Shown: one piece after another, positions 11,829-24,110 of the stretch
Layout of the letters: the number at the start of each line of letters is the position of its first letter
Numbering within the stretch: the stretch's first letter is position 1
NCBI GenBank assembly: GCA_036874045.1
Contig: CM072337.1
Span: forward strand, 7,874,001-7,938,000
Reading direction: 5' to 3'
Source of the DNA: Cymodocea nodosa
Taxonomy: Eukaryota; Streptophyta; Magnoliopsida; Alismatales; Cymodoceaceae
Length of the DNA stretch: 64,000 nucleotides
Position numbers and translations under genes: made by a program
The notes under the pieces: generated by a model
Database searches by the model: none
What the model saw: the letters and a program-made list of their open reading frames with translations, nothing else
What the model was told of the DNA's origin: nothing

Positions 11829-12242
11829 ATGTCCTAACCTGGAATGCTAAATAGTTGACATAGACTGTTGATCACTTATTGTTGCAGCTACCGATCCAAT
11901 GATAGGTTTGCCCTAAAGAATGTATAAAGGTCCATCCTTGATTCCCTTCATTACTACTAGGGAACCTTTCAAAATGTGAAGTTTACCTCCTCCACCTGAA
12001 AAATTGAAACCTTTCTGATCAAGAGCCATTAGCGAAATAAGGCTCTTGCCTAACCTTGGCACATGCCAAACATTCTCCAAGACTTTGATTGTCCCATCAT
12101 GCATCCTGAATCTGACAGATCCAACACCTGTTCTGTCACAAACATCATTATCTCCTAAAGTGACCTGTCCACCATCTACCTCCTCATATGTATGGAAATA
12201 TTCCCTGTTGGGAGTCATATGATGTGATGCACCAGAATCCAT
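11829..12242 (-). pseudogene. Element D pol: protease and GAG-pre-integrase region
   Basis: The frame opens with the copia aspartic protease active site DSGASHHMTP right at its start. It continues through GDNDVCDRTGVGSV and VWHVPRLGKSLIS to the pre-integrase segment. A stop lies at about 11913 and another before the HSRLGH zinc-finger half. A protease of this type releases Gag, IN and RT from the polyprotein. The order gag-PR-IN-RT-RH confirms Ty1/copia. Confidence 0.9.
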
Positions 12243-12251
12243 AATCCAACT

Positions 12252-13088
12252 CTAATCGGAGTAGACACTACAACATACATTAAGGGAGAAATCATAGTCA
12301 GACCCTGAGTCTCCATTTTCGGTGATTGTTGCATTTCCCTTAATCTTCAATTTAGGGCAGTTTACCTTCCAATGCCCCTTTTCCTTGCAATAATTGCAAG
12401 TGTCCTTGGAAATTCTACCTCTAGACTTACTTCTGCCTCTGCGCCTATTGTCTCTTCTACTCTGCCGTCCTCTAGACTCTGAATGATGCACTGTCAAACC
12501 TGATCCACTAATATCATTACTACCATGTGTAGCCAAATGTCTCAATTCTCGAGAATGAAGATTCGATCTTACCTCCTCCAAAGTAATAGAATCTTTGCCA
12601 ACCACAAAAGATTGCACAAAATTCTCAAAGGAGAGAGGAAGAGATACCAATAAGATGAGAGCAGCATCCTCATCTTCTACAGTAACACCAATGTTCCTTA
12701 ACTCCATGAGAATGGTGTTGAGCTGATCCAAATGTTGCTTCAATGGTGTACCTTCCTTCATTCTCAGAGAGAACAGCCTTTGCTTCAACAACAGCTTATT
12801 CGTAAGAGACTTAGTCATATACAGAGATTCTAACTTATTCCAAAGACCCAAAGCTATATTTTCATCTGCTACTTCAATGATTATCTCATCTGATAAACAT
12901 AGCAGAATAGTCGAATGTGCCTTCTCCTCTTGCTATTCAAATTCGGCAGACTTCTTATCAAGGGTTGCCCCCACATTTAAGGGAGTCCAAATACCCTGCT
13001 GTTTCAAAAGTACTTTCATCTTAATCTGCCACAAACTAAAGTTGTTATTGCCGTTGAACTTTTCAACTTTCAAGGTTGAAGATGCTAT
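12252..13088 (-). pseudogene. Element D gag
   Basis: Reading leftward from about 13088: ASSTLKVEKFNGNNNFSLW (typical copia gag N-terminus), LWNKLESLYM, LFSLRMKEG, an SLP block, a basic RGRSKSRG stretch, and the CCHC zinc knuckle CNYCKEKGHWKVNC near 12395. The start codon position holds ATA rather than ATG, and a stop lies at about 12935. Gag forms the virus-like particle and the knuckle binds element RNA. It is separated from the protease frame by one stop, as in a gag-pol fusion degraded by mutation. Confidence 0.9.
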
Positions 13089-13300
13089 GACAGTAGAACA
13101 ACACAAACACAGCAAGCAAATACCAAATAATTCGGACAACAAATAAGCACAAAATTTGCTATCCCAAAGCTGCAGATGAATCTTTCATTCAAAATATCCC
13201 AACTAACAAATGTAGCTACCAAATTCAAAAGATCACTCGCAAAGAATCCAAAACAAACAAAGATGAGCCAAGATCACACGTATTGTCTCAAAATTCCCAA

Positions 13301-13386
13301 AGAACTTCAAAGAATTCCAAAGAACTTCAAAGAATTCCAAAGAACTGCTAAAGAATTTCAAAGAACTTCAAAGAATTCCAAAGAAA
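13301..13386. repeat. About 20 bp tandem repeat in the leader of element D
   Basis: AGAACTTCAAAGAATTCCAA is repeated about four times with variants, between the D 5' LTR and gag. It is non-coding in all sensible frames. Confidence 0.75.
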
Positions 13387-13559
13387 CTGGCCACACTTGA
13401 TCTACCCCAAAAAGGCCGAAAAAGAATTCTGCAAAATCACAACAACAAACTTCAAAAGTTATGATAGGAATTCTTACTACTCGTTTCACCAACGTGGAAA
13501 TGACAGATGACCAAGTGCATGTTGATAGCTTTAAGATCGCAGGTGTCGAACAAGAATTC

Positions 13560-13985
13560 CAACCACGGATGCTTTGTCACGAACACAAGTCGCGAGCAAA
13601 GATCGCGTAAGCAAACCGCAAGCACTGGTGTCGAACAAAGAACGACGTAGACAAATGCATGCAGGCGCTAGTGTCGGGTGAGGATGCAAGCAGTTGCGGG
13701 CGGGCACTAGTGTGGACGAAGACACGGGTGCACGCGTGGGCAGAGATGCAGACGTTTGCGCAGGCAAGAACGCAGGCGAATGCACGCGGACGTTGGTGCG
13801 GGCGGAGACTCGGACGATCGTGTAGGCAAGAACGTGGGCGAATGCGCATGGATGTTGGCGCGGGCAGAGACGCGGACCATTGCGAGGGCAAGAACGCGAG
13901 CGAATGTGTGCATTGGGCACGGGCGTCGAGCGTTGGGCGCGAGCGTCGGGCACGGGCGTAGGTGTCGGCTCGTGCGTTGGCCAAG
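13560..13985. repeat. GC-rich island with 62 bp tandem repeats in the D leader
   Basis: This stretch is strikingly GC-rich beside AT-rich neighbours. It holds near-identical 62 bp units at 13751-13812 and 13813-13874 and a third, diverging one from 13875, each with a GGCAAGAACG core. Decayed versions reach back to about 13600. It lies between the primer-binding site and gag of element D, so it would be untranslated leader RNA. Long open frames on both strands here come from the lack of AT-rich stop codons and have no recognisable domains. Confidence 0.75.
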
Positions 13986-14036
13986 ATCTTTCTTTTCTTC
14001 TTTCAAGCCTAATCCATGGCCAACTCCTCAAGCTTC

Positions 14037-14049
14037 GCTCTTATACCAC
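14037..14049 (-). other. Element D primer-binding site
   Basis: On the minus strand TGGTATAAGAGC lies just after the 5' LTR end. It resembles the tRNA-Met complementary site TGGTATCAGAGC with one change. Confidence 0.75.
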
Positions 14050-14050
14050 T

Positions 14051-14359
14051 TGTTATGCGAAGAGAAATGCGGAAAGGGAGAAGCTTGGACTCATGGAGAA
14101 AAAAGAAGAAGACAAATGGGAAAAACGTGTGAAGCAAATGCAAAAACACCAAGGTTTAACGTGGTTCCCCAATTGGGTACGGCCACGGATGGAGCTCAAC
14201 TGAATGATTCTCTAGGTGATCACAAAGGGATACAAGATTCAATAAGATTCAATATCAAGCACACGTTGGGGGTCTATTTATAACATTTGTGTACCCCCAA
14301 GTGGCTAAGGACAAAACTACCCCTATGTGTAACAAACTAATTCAAGACATATAACAACA
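14051..14359 (-). repeat. Element D 5' LTR
   Basis: This 309 bp repeat matches 8788-9092. On the minus strand it begins TGTTGTTATATGTC and contains TATAAATAG (14274-14282), a candidate promoter TATA box, 5' of the CCCCAACGTG word. Confidence 0.92.
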
Positions 14360-16287
14360 ATTTTGAATATTGGAAATATAGGATGACAGTTTTTCGTCAA
14401 AGTATACATCATAAGTTGTGGTTAATGATTTCTAAACCATATACTTTGTTATCTACCCCTTATAATACTTGGATAATTACTAAAAAAGAAAATGAAACTC
14501 TGAATGCTAAAAGCTTAAATATTTTATTTTGTGCATTGAGTTATGGACAATTTAGTAAAGTGTCGGCATATAAATCTGCTTATGAGGTGTGGCATGCATT
14601 AGAAGTTTCACATGAAGGTACTTCTAAAGTTAAAGAGACTAAGATAAACATGTTAATTCATAAGTATGAACTCTTTAAGATGCATGAAAATGAAAGTATT
14701 TCTGAGATGTTTTCTAAATTCCTTGATATCATAAACTCTTTAAAATGCTTAGGAAAGAATTTTGAACAGAAGGATTTGGTGAGGAAAATTCTCAGATCCC
14801 TAAGTTTTAAATGGTCTCAGAAAGTGACATCAATTGAGGAATCATGAGATTTAAATGTTTATACCATAAATGATCTTATAGGAAACTTAACTGCTTATGA
14901 AGTTAAATTAAATGAATCATTGAGTCACAACAAACTAGAAATGAAGAAAGAAATAGCCTTCAAAATTAATTCAGATTCTGATATATCTATTGATTCTGAC
15001 GAGGATTTGATTTTGCTGACTAGGAAATTCAAGAAAGCATGGAAAGCAATGAAACAGCAAAGGAATAGAAATGATAAATCCTCAATGTCAAAATCACTAA
15101 ATGACAAGAATTCTTCATCCAGAAAGTATGTATGTTACAACTGTAAGAAACCTAGACATCTTTCTCCAAACTGTCCTATAAGGAAAAATGAAAAGCATAG
15201 TAGGACAAATCAGAAGAAGACAGCTTAGAAAACTCAGAAAAAGTTTTACAAGGAAAAGGCTTTGAAGGACACTTGGGATGACACGTCAGAAGAGTCTGAA
15301 TTTGAGGAATCATCATCAAAATCTTCTCATTCAGAAGAAGAACAAGAGTTAGAAGACGTTGCTCATGTGTGCTTCATGGCAGATGAGTTTGAGGTAATAT
15401 CTGATCCTGAAATTCATTCAGATTTTAATTTTGATGAATTATTATGTGCTTATCATGCATTATTACAAAACTTTAAAGTTTGTAAATTGGAAAATAAGAA
15501 TATTAGAAACTCTGTCCATTTTGGAAGAAGAAAATTGTTTCCTGTCTACTACTTTAGAAAAGTTTAAATGTGATAATGAAAATCATGCTAGAGATTTGCA
15601 TAAATTTAGATTTAATGAATGTGTCTTGTATGAACAAATATAGAATACAAATGCTGAAAAATTAACGATAGAATCTGAAAATGAAATATTGAGAAATAAT
15701 ATAAATGATCTTGAGTTATAGAATGATAGATTAAAAATGAGAGAGCTAGATTTAAATTCTATCATTGAGAAACGGAATTTAAGTCAAACTAAGTTAGATA
15801 AACTAACTAGTACCCCTGGGGTGTCATATAAATTTGGCTTAGGATTTGATTATCCTGAATATCTTGAATCTCAAGCCAATAAAGGATTTATTAGTTGCAG
15901 TTCAAGTAAATCTAAGACTAAAATTCCTTTTATCATGAAACAAGGTAATAAATATGTAGAAGTAGGTAATTCAAGGGATGAGTCATGTAGTAATAATATA
16001 AATCAATGTGATTTGTCTAAATGTACTTCTAGCATGACTATCAATGTTTCTAAAAATCTTGTTTTTTGTTTTAGAAATTCAGTCACTAATGTTTCAAAAA
16101 TGTCAAACAATTGTAGTAAACTAAAAATTCAGAAATCTAAGCATGAAATTCAAAACTCTGGTGTTAGACCAATTACTCTTTCTACATGTTCTTTATCTAA
16201 AAATTCTTGTGTAGAAAAAGATTTTGTATGTACTAAAAATTCAAATACAAGTACAAAATCTTGGTATGAACTTACTGAAATGTATGA
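14360..16287 (+). pseudogene. gag of family A, main part (copy A3)
   Basis: This continues the frame cut at 8787: EYWKYRM, then SLNILFCALSYGQF, YEVWHALEVSHEG, INMLIHKYELFKM, and LVRKILRSL, the standard copia gag core (UBN2-like). The zinc knuckle CYNCKKPRHLSPNC lies at about 15130-15172, with the usual Gly changed to Arg. A long acidic and coiled-coil extension follows (EESSSKSSHSEEE; KFGLGFDYPEY). Stops at about 14845 and 15226 and frameshifts near 15490-15740 show it is dead. The sequence diverges from the copy at 60873 after the TEMYE codons at 16287, where element C begins. Confidence 0.9.
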
Positions 16288-17607
16288 GCTATTAGGACCT
16301 GATGGCTTACTACAGGGGGGTGAATGGTAATAATTTGTTTCTTAACTATTTAATGGTTGATTGATATAGAGAATTAGCAAGCACACGATAAAAATAATAC
16401 ACACAAGATTTTTAGGTGGTTCACCACTAATGGCTAGTCCACCCCCAAGGAATACTTGGGCTTCACTAAACTTTCACAAACTTACAATCACTTGCTTTAA
16501 GGTTAAAACAAGAACCAACCAAACTGATTGAGCTTTCAAGTCGTAGCTCCAACCAATCTTTCTCTGAAGTTTTTGATCCGTGTACTTTAGTAAAACACTT
16601 GCTTGAAAGTATCAAAGTTGAGTGTGTGATGAGCTTCTAAAAATTGAGTCTGTATATATGTTGAAGATGATTTGATCTCAAAGGCTTTCTTCTGTTGAGC
16701 TTGGTGTAAATATTAATATGAGCAAAAAACTATCTAATTCTATTGTCTGTTGCTTGTATATATACTAAACATGTGTAACGATCATATTTTTTTTCCAACG
16801 GATGTATTCTACTATACTTGGTAATATTTTAGTCCCAAATATGGTAAGTTACCATTCAAGGAGGTATTTTAAGATATCCTTCCGATTTCCTGGGTTTTTT
16901 GTAGGCTTAGCCAAGTAACTCTTCGAAAAATACTTATAACTTACCGAAAAGTCACTTAAGTCTTTCTACCATATAGGATTTCAGATCGTACAAAAGAGTT
17001 GTCATTCAATCGGATACTTGTACCTGTAACTTACCGAACTATTATTTAACTATTGGATAGTTAGCTATAGTAACCCTCCGAAATCCTTTGTTAAGTTTCT
17101 AACTACTTTATTTAATTCAGCACGTGCATAATAGACTAACTTAAGTTCCGAATGGTTATACTTGTAACTCACCGAAACTTTTCAAATTTTGGATAGTTAG
17201 CTCTAATAACTTTCCGATTCTTCTTTTAAGCTTCTATTTGGATTTTTGCACGTGGGAAATTCAATGACTTAAGTTTCGGATAGTTAGGTACAGTAACTTT
17301 CTGATTCTTCATGCATCCATCTAACTCTCTGAAAGCCTTCTACTTTCGAATATTTAATCTTCTAATTGTTTGATAGTGTTGCTACTACTTTATACTGCCT
17401 TTCGAATACTTAGACTGTTAACTCACTAAAAATATTTCTCTTCTGGATAGTTAAGCTTGGTAACCTTTTGAAATCCTTTTTATCACTTGCAGTACACTTT
17501 GAACTGTCTATATCAACTTCTGCTCTCTTACTAACTATTAAGCCTGAGAAATACAATTTGATTCCTCATATTGATTTTTGCATTATCAAAATCTAGAGGT
17601 CCTTTCA
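16288..17607 (-). mobile_element. LTR of copia element C (minus strand)
   Basis: This non-coding stretch lies between the broken gag of A3 and a minus-strand pol. On the minus strand it starts after the purine tract AAAAAGGGTGAGAT at about 17607 (TGAAAGGACC) and ends near 16290 in a C-rich word like the TTCACCCCCC end of the A and B LTRs. It contains CACGTG boxes and GGATAGTTA/TAACTATTGG palindromes (17034-17086 is clearest). The left boundary is defined only by the loss of similarity to the other gag copy. No second LTR of this family is in the window. Confidence 0.65.
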
Positions 17608-17976
17608 ATCTCACCCTTTTTGATAATGGCAAAAACCTTACAATATATTACATGTATTTCTCTCCCTATATATCTATATAGAGAATCACACAAAGAATAC
17701 AGAATATTGAAATTGAGAAACTCCCCTTGAGTTTACTCCCCCTACTTTATTGTAGCCTGCTACCAAAATATGGTCTTTCTCCCCCTTTTTTGCTAATTGT
17801 CAAAAGGGGTGAGAAGTAAGATATTGACTTGGTGAAGAAATTATAGCTGGTTTAAAAAAAATGGCTAAGTTGTTGCAAAAACAGAGATGTTAGTAGAACA
17901 AGCTCCTAGTTGTGAGCTTGGAGAGTAGAGAGATGAAATTATAAATCATATAAGGAACAAATTCCTAAATTTCATA

Positions 17977-20379
17977 TAATATGATTAAATGCAGATTTAG
18001 ATAATGGTTTGGTGAAAATATCTGCAAGTTATTCTTTAGTAGAGACATATTCTAAGGAAATATGGCCTTTTTCAACATGGTCTCTTAAAAAGTGGTGCCT
18101 AATCTTGATATGTTTTACTCTAGAGTGTAGAACTGTATTTTTAGAGAGATTGATGGCACTGCTACTGTCATAGTAAATAATGGTATTCTGAAAATTAAGC
18201 TTATAATCTGCCAAGGTTTGTTGCATCCATAAAATCTATGCATAACATAGGCCTGCTGCCATGTATTCAGCTTCAGTGGTGGATAGAGATATAGAGTTTT
18301 GTTTCCTGCTGAACCAAGAAACAAGTGAGTGACCAAGCAACTGACATGTCCCACTAGTGTTTTTTCGATCTAATTTGCATCTTGCATAATCTACATCACT
18401 ATATCCTGCTAATATCAAATGATTCTATGAAGAATAAAATAAGCCAAAATCTTTGGTACCCTATAGATATTTAAATATACGTTTAATTGCTTTTAAATGT
18501 GATGCTTTTGGAGAGGCTTGATATCTTGCACAAGCACAAGCACAAACATTGAACATTATGTTTGGTCTACTGGCTGTTAGATACAGAAGTGATCCAATCA
18601 TGCCTCTGTATTTCTTTTGATCTACTGAATTGCTAGAGATGTACTTATCAAGTTTTTCGTTTGAGTTCATAGGTGTATTTGCTGCTTTGGATTTAACCAT
18701 ACCAAATTTCAAGAGAATCTCTTTGCAAAATTTTTCTTGATTTAGGAAGATGCCATGCTAAAGTTGATGAATTTGCAATCCTAGAAAGAATTTTAATTCT
18801 CCCATAAGACTCATTTCAAATTCATTCTTCATTAAGATTTGAAAATCATGATATAGTTTCTCATGTGTAGTACCAAAAATGATATCATCCACGTAGATCA
18901 GAATAATCAACACATGAGAACTTTCTGATTTGATAAATAAAGTGTTGTTTGCAGTTCCTATGTTAAACTGATTCTTAAGAAGGAAACTCTTCAGTTTATC
19001 ATACCATGCACGTGGTGCTTGCTTTAGACCATAAAGAACTTTATTCAGTTTGTATACATGGTTTGGTCTTCCTTCATCTTCAAAACCTAGTGGCTGTTCT
19101 ACATATACTTCTTCTTGCAAAATGCCATTAAGAAAGACACTTTTAACATCCATCTAATAAAGCTTGATTTTCATACTACTTGCAAAGGCAAGCAACATTC
19201 TAATTGCTTCAAGTCTTGCAACAGGTGCAAAAGTTTCTTCATAATCGATTCCTTCCTGCTGGTTGTATCCCTGAGCAACAAGTCTAGCTTTATTTCTGAT
19301 AATATTGCCATTATTATCAAGTTTATTCTTAAACACCCATCTAATTCCAATAATTGATTTTTCGATGGGTCTTTCAATTGAATTCCAGACTTCATTTTTC
19401 TTGAACTGATTTAGTTCCTCTTGCATGGCCATAATCTAGTATTCATCATTGTAGGCTTCTTCAACTATTATAGGTTCAAGTTTAGACACAAAAGCACAAT
19501 AATTACAAATATTCTAAATTTTTCTTCTTATTTGAACACCTTGATTTATATTCCCAATAATTTGTGCAATGGGATGTCTAGACTTTGTCTTCCATGCTTT
19601 TTCTGTCACAGTAGGTGTAGGTAGTGTTGAACTATCCTTTTTCTAAAGAATTTTCTGATTTACCGATTCACTTTCACTTTCACTATCTATTTTTAGCTTC
19701 TTCAATTTTCCTACTATGTTTTCATCAAAAGATACATTCATTGACTCTTCTACTCTTCTTTCATGTTCAAAATAGACCATGTAAGCCTTACTTCTCGAAG
19801 AGTATCCAACAAGTAAAGTAGGATCAGACTTTGCATCAAATTTGTCCTTTTGATCCCTAGTATTAAGCACAAAACATCTTGATCCAAAGACTTTGAAGTA
19901 TCAACATTTGGTGTTTTACCATACCATAATTCAAAAGGTGTCTTATGCAAGATAGGCCTAAGATGAGTTCTGTTTATAGAGTAACATGCAGTATTTACAG
20001 CTTCAGCCCATAAAGACTTTGGTAGATCAGATGCATTAAGAATTGTTCTTGCCATTTCTTATACTGATCTATTTTTCCTTTCTACAACTCCATTCTGTGC
20101 AGGAGTTCTTGGATATGAAAATTCATGCAGTATGCCAAAGGAATTACATAATTCTTCAAATTCAGAATTTTCAAATTCACCTCCATGATCACTTCTGATC
20201 TTCTTCACAGTCGATTCATTTTCATTTTGAATTCTAATACAGAGATGTTTGAATTCATAGCAGACTTCATTCTTGTGTGTTAAGAAAATAACCCAAGTGA
20301 ATCTTGTATAATCATCAACTACCACTAAGGTATATTTTCTTCTTCCTAAATTGACTGTTTGTGTAAGACCAAACAGGTC
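17977..20379 (-). pseudogene. Element C pol: integrase core, RT and RNase H
   Basis: Reading leftward from 20379: DLFGLTQTV, VVDDYTRFTWV, IRSDHGGEF and SYPRTPAQNGVVERKNRS (integrase DDE core). After the linker comes the RT with [42 protein letters not shown], the catalytic IYVDDIIFG (about 18890) and FFLGLQI. RNase H follows with SLLYLTASRP, GYSDVDYA, STTEAEYMAA, YYDSSSAI and RHHFLRDHVE. It ends near 17977 with LADIFTKPL. Many stops interrupt it. The zinc finger, protease and gag expected beyond 20379 are absent because element B's LTR abuts there. There is no third gene between RNase H and the LTR, unlike A and B. Confidence 0.9.
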
Positions 20380-21587
20380 TGTAGGATCATTGTATCACAA
20401 GAGGGGGGGTGAATTGTGTCTTTAGTAATTAAAATACCAGCGAATAAAACAAGAGCACAAAACATTCGTAAATGAAATTCTATTCTTTATAAACTTTAAA
20501 GACAGAATTTACAATATCTTTTCAGCTCAATTCCCTTCTTGACAGTTTTGATATAGTAATGTCCGATATACAATTCAAATAGAAATATGAAGTTCTTATT
20601 AAAAACTAATTTTGAATTGTATAAAACCTGATCTTTATGCACATAGCTCCTTTCCTTCTTTAGCTTTTGTATCTCTTCTTCTCTAGTTGTCAAATTTCCA
20701 GACTTCTTACGTTTGCTGCTCCTTTTCTGAAATTGCTTGGAATTTCAAACTTCTTCTGATGTTGGAGAATTTTTCTAGATATGAATATTCAAACTTAACT
20801 TTTTAGTTAGGGATTTAGATTGAATATTTAGACTTGGTTTTTGAAATTGGGATCCTTGTTTTGTAATGTAGCTCGTACCCTCTATTAGTAGTCGAACTAT
20901 GTCTTCACGCTTAGCATGCTCATCCACTTAATCCATAATCCATAATCTACGTACTAATTTTTTCTTTAATCTAAATTACTATCTTTTTGAGTTTCCACTT
21001 TCTCTACTATCATTTTGAATTTCCACGATCTTCACTCGTAGATTCACCGAAACTTTATCTTCCTGGAGTCTTGTAGAATATCTTCTAACTCTTCGATTTA
21101 GTCGAACACTTATCTTTTAAGTCTTGTAAAAACTCGAATACTTATCTGTAACTCTTCAAGTTTTTGCACCTGCAAAACACATGACTAAACATAGCAAACT
21201 TATCTATTCGTTAGTTATTTTATAAAACTCGAAGACTTATCTATCCATGCGTATAAAAACTCGAACAGTTATCTAACTATTCAATTTTCATTACCGAACG
21301 CACATGGAAAACATGTGACAACTTAAAACATTAAAAACACACGTGTAGATAACTTAACTATACGAGTTTTTAACATAAACTATTCGACAAAAACGAAACG
21401 TTAGCTATCCGAAAGTTTAACTATCGAAAATCTAACTCTTCGAAAACTTTAACTATCCGAAATAAAAATGAAACTTTCCGATAATCTGTTAACATTTAAT
21501 TACGTGACAATTATACTTAGAGAATATTGTTTAGACTTATTTAAAAACTTTAATAAAGCATATATCATCAAAACAAAATTCCTAACA
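20380..21587 (-). mobile_element. Family B copia 3' LTR (minus strand)
   Basis: This 1.2 kb repeat matches 48407-49612. On the minus strand it starts TGTTAGGAATTTTG at 21587 and ends GATCCTACA at 20380, the same terminal word as family A. It contains the TAACTCTTCGA/TCGAA palindromes and a block at about 21110-21330 that also occurs in the Athila copy 2 LTR. Element C pol lies directly to its left. The 5 bp there do not match the 5 bp to the right of 49612. Confidence 0.9.
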
Positions 21588-21914
21588 ATCTCCCCCTTTT
21601 TGATGATGTCAAAACCTAATAAGTCCAATAATCTAACTTCTCCCCCTTTTTGGCATTATAAAAAAAAGTAAATAATCTATCTTCACCCTCTTTAGTAATT
21701 AAGCCATTTAAATGTAAGGAAGAAAAACCTTACTAAGTATACATGAATCAAAAAGATATTTTAAACATGCATAACTTTCATGGATTAAGCATAAACTATT
21801 TAAACATAAATTGTGAAAAACAATCACATGAGCATTAAGTGCAGTAAACAGTTTACATAACATTTTTGGTAACAAATTACAATAAATAAATCATGTAATA
21901 CATAATTTGTATAA
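21588..21914 (-). other. Family B polypurine tracts and 3' untranslated region
   Basis: On the minus strand AAAAAGGGGGAGAT (21588-21601) abuts the LTR, and a second tract, AAAAAGGGGGAGAA, lies at 21638-21651. Multiple copies of such tracts before the 3' LTR are a known feature of Sireviruses. The rest of the segment is AT-rich and shows no gene. Confidence 0.65.
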
Positions 21915-24110
21915 TCACAAGCCTCTTTGTCTTCGAAAAATACTGATCAGAGTATCTGAAATTTGCCTTGCAATTTCTGTACTTACTCTATTTATCTGAT
22001 CAATTACTACTTGATCTAAATCATTTTGTGAAACTTGTGATGGTTGTTGTAATAATTCAGTATGTATGTTTGTATTTATACCTGTATGCGTATCTGTATG
22101 TATACTTGTATTTATATCTGTATGTTACTGTTGTTCTGAAAATTCTGTTGATTGTTGTTGTAGCTATTGTGACTGAGTTTATCGATCTTGTTGTTGTTAT
22201 TGTTGTTGAATTACAAGTGTATCTGCTTCCTAGTATTTTTGTAGTACCTTTGTAGAGAAACATCTTGACTTTAATATTTTCTATGGCCAAGGTGTAATAT
22301 CTATTTGACTTGCCACAATTCTCAAAATCGTATCACCATAAAATAATTTACTCTGTAAATTTAAGATATGAGAAACAAAAATATCATACCAGTTCACCTG
22401 TATATGCTTAATTAATGCATATGTAGCATAAAGACAGCATTTGCCAACTTCTACACCATGACCAAACCTTTGAAAGAATGAAGCATGTAGTATTTTTGTA
22501 ATAAAATGTGCTTGGCCATTTAAATCATTTAGTAATCTCATTGGATTGTTGGCAGTTGGATCTTTGGCTAAACTTTTAATGTCCCATCCCAATTGATAAA
22601 CCTATTTTCTTTCTGATAATTTAACTCCATTTTTCAGACCAAGTACTTGATAAAGTAAATCTGGAGTTAAATATATGTCGTAGTGTTGTATATTGGAAAC
22701 AGGAATACCTTCTTCCACTATTAAGTTTCAGTAAAAACAACTTATAAGTTTTGGTATAACAAGATGGCCTAGCTGTTGTGGAAGTAGAGTCAACAAGCCT
22801 TGAAATTCAAACATTTCTCATATATGTGCCATCCCTTCAAACTTAACTAGTCTTGAATATAAAACTATAAAAGTTTTATATGTCTGAAATTTTTGATAAC
22901 AGGAACTATTTCTGAACCATAATAATGTATGTTCGTCTAAATTCTGTTTAGGATTAGGTATTTTCCTATCATGATGTTCTGATCTAAGACTTGTTTCAAC
23001 ATTATCAGTAGTATCTAAATTTTTAGATCATTCAGAACTAGTGGAATTTCCATCAAAGCTAGTATAAATGTCTGAAATATTTGGTATTGTCGTATCAATA
23101 ATCTAATGAAATTCCTTTGTTTGATCTGCTTGAAACATATTAGTAGCAATAATCTCTATATTAATCTATCTATCAGCAACATTTATGTCTATGATTGATC
23201 TATACAATTGTCTCTATAGGAAAGAATGTTCTATAATAGATTCATTCTGTATTTTTGAAATTTCTATACTTGAGACATTGGCAGTGTTATATTCTATTTG
23301 TAACTGTGTAGTTTGTTGATTATATACATTTATCAACAAATATACTATATACTGTAACAGACATAACCACATGTATAAACTGTAGTATAAGCAACTATAC
23401 CAAAAATCAAAAGTTTCTATCCAAGATACAGTAAGAGGAAGAATATCTGTACATTCCTCTTTAGATGAAATATCTTCAACATTCATAGACTTAGTGTCTA
23501 TGTCATCAAAAATATCATCAAAATTGATATCATCTATATATGTGTCATTAAAATTTCCTACATGTTCTCTTTCCGTAAGAAAAGAATGTGTGCTTGCAGC
23601 GTGATGTGAAAAACTGTCCATTGTATGAAAAGAAATATTATGCACTAATGTGACACAATACCTTATACACAAAAGTCTGTCCAGCTTCTACAATGGAACA
23701 TAGTTTTCCATTTTTCAATGATTCTTCTCTTTGCTGCAATATGCCTTGTACACTTGTAGTTAGTCCAAAATATTCTAATGTCTTATTCTTTCTTTGACTA
23801 TATGTCTGCAATGTTTCTAGTTGTTCAAGAGGTTTTAAAATTTTCTTAATTTCTCCTATTAAAGGCACCTGTGGTCTTGATGGTCCTTCACCATGATGCC
23901 TAGGTTGTAATAATGGAATATAGAGTTTTAAGCTCTCAACCTCTGCCATTTTTACTTGATAAACTTTTTGTCCTTCACTTCGAAGGCCCATTTTCTAAAT
24001 GGCAATTTTCTTATGTAGGTGTCGTTGATTTCATTTTCTATCTTCTAAAGTTCCAGCTCTCTTTTCTGCACTTTTGTCATTCTACCACGTCCTCTTCCAT
24101 GTCCTAACAT
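21915..24110 (-). pseudogene. Family B ORF3: accessory gene with a membrane segment
   Basis: ATG at 24110 starts MLGHGRGRGRM, a Gly/Arg-rich leader. The longest clean part (23672-23214) holds an acidic region and then one strongly hydrophobic stretch, about 23430-23340 (YSLYMWLCLLQYIVYLLI), that could span a membrane. Farther on come FEFQGLL (about 22810), CFY-NL, LGLKN, LNDLNGQAHFITKIL and SKLFYGD (about 22345). The end is Gln-rich, stopping at 21915. The second half matches ORF3 of Athila and of family A. A stretch of roughly 360 bp near the N-terminus, present in the copy at 56338, is missing here. Many stops interrupt it. Env-like genes occur in Sireviruses at this position, but an envelope role is not shown. 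Confidence 0.7.

Larger units (their letters stand above)
8788..14359 (-). mobile_element. Complete nested Ty1/copia element D (minus strand)
   Basis: The insertion starts TGTTATGCGA and ends AACAACA, is 5572 bp long, and is flanked by the perfect 5 bp duplication ATTTT. Removing it restores the gag reading of family A. It has 305-309 bp LTRs, a primer-binding site, a polypurine tract, and gag-PR-IN-RT-RNase H in that order on the minus strand. That order and the compact LTRs fit the Tnt1/Retrofit-like side of Ty1/copia. All long domains are recognisable, but several in-frame stops make it non-autonomous now. Confidence 0.95.

Noticed and set aside
13531-14031. Long overlapping open frames on both strands in the GC-rich block
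   Set aside because: Arg/Pro/Ala/Thr-rich frames on both strands over tandem repeats, with no domain. They arise because GC-rich DNA lacks stop codons. The block is the leader of element D.
22057-22290. Tyr/Thr-rich repeats at the end of copia B ORF3, possible separate small gene or microsatellite protein
   Set aside because: They form the Gln/Thr/Ile-rich C-terminal tail of ORF3 read in other frames, with (GTATNT)n-like slippage.
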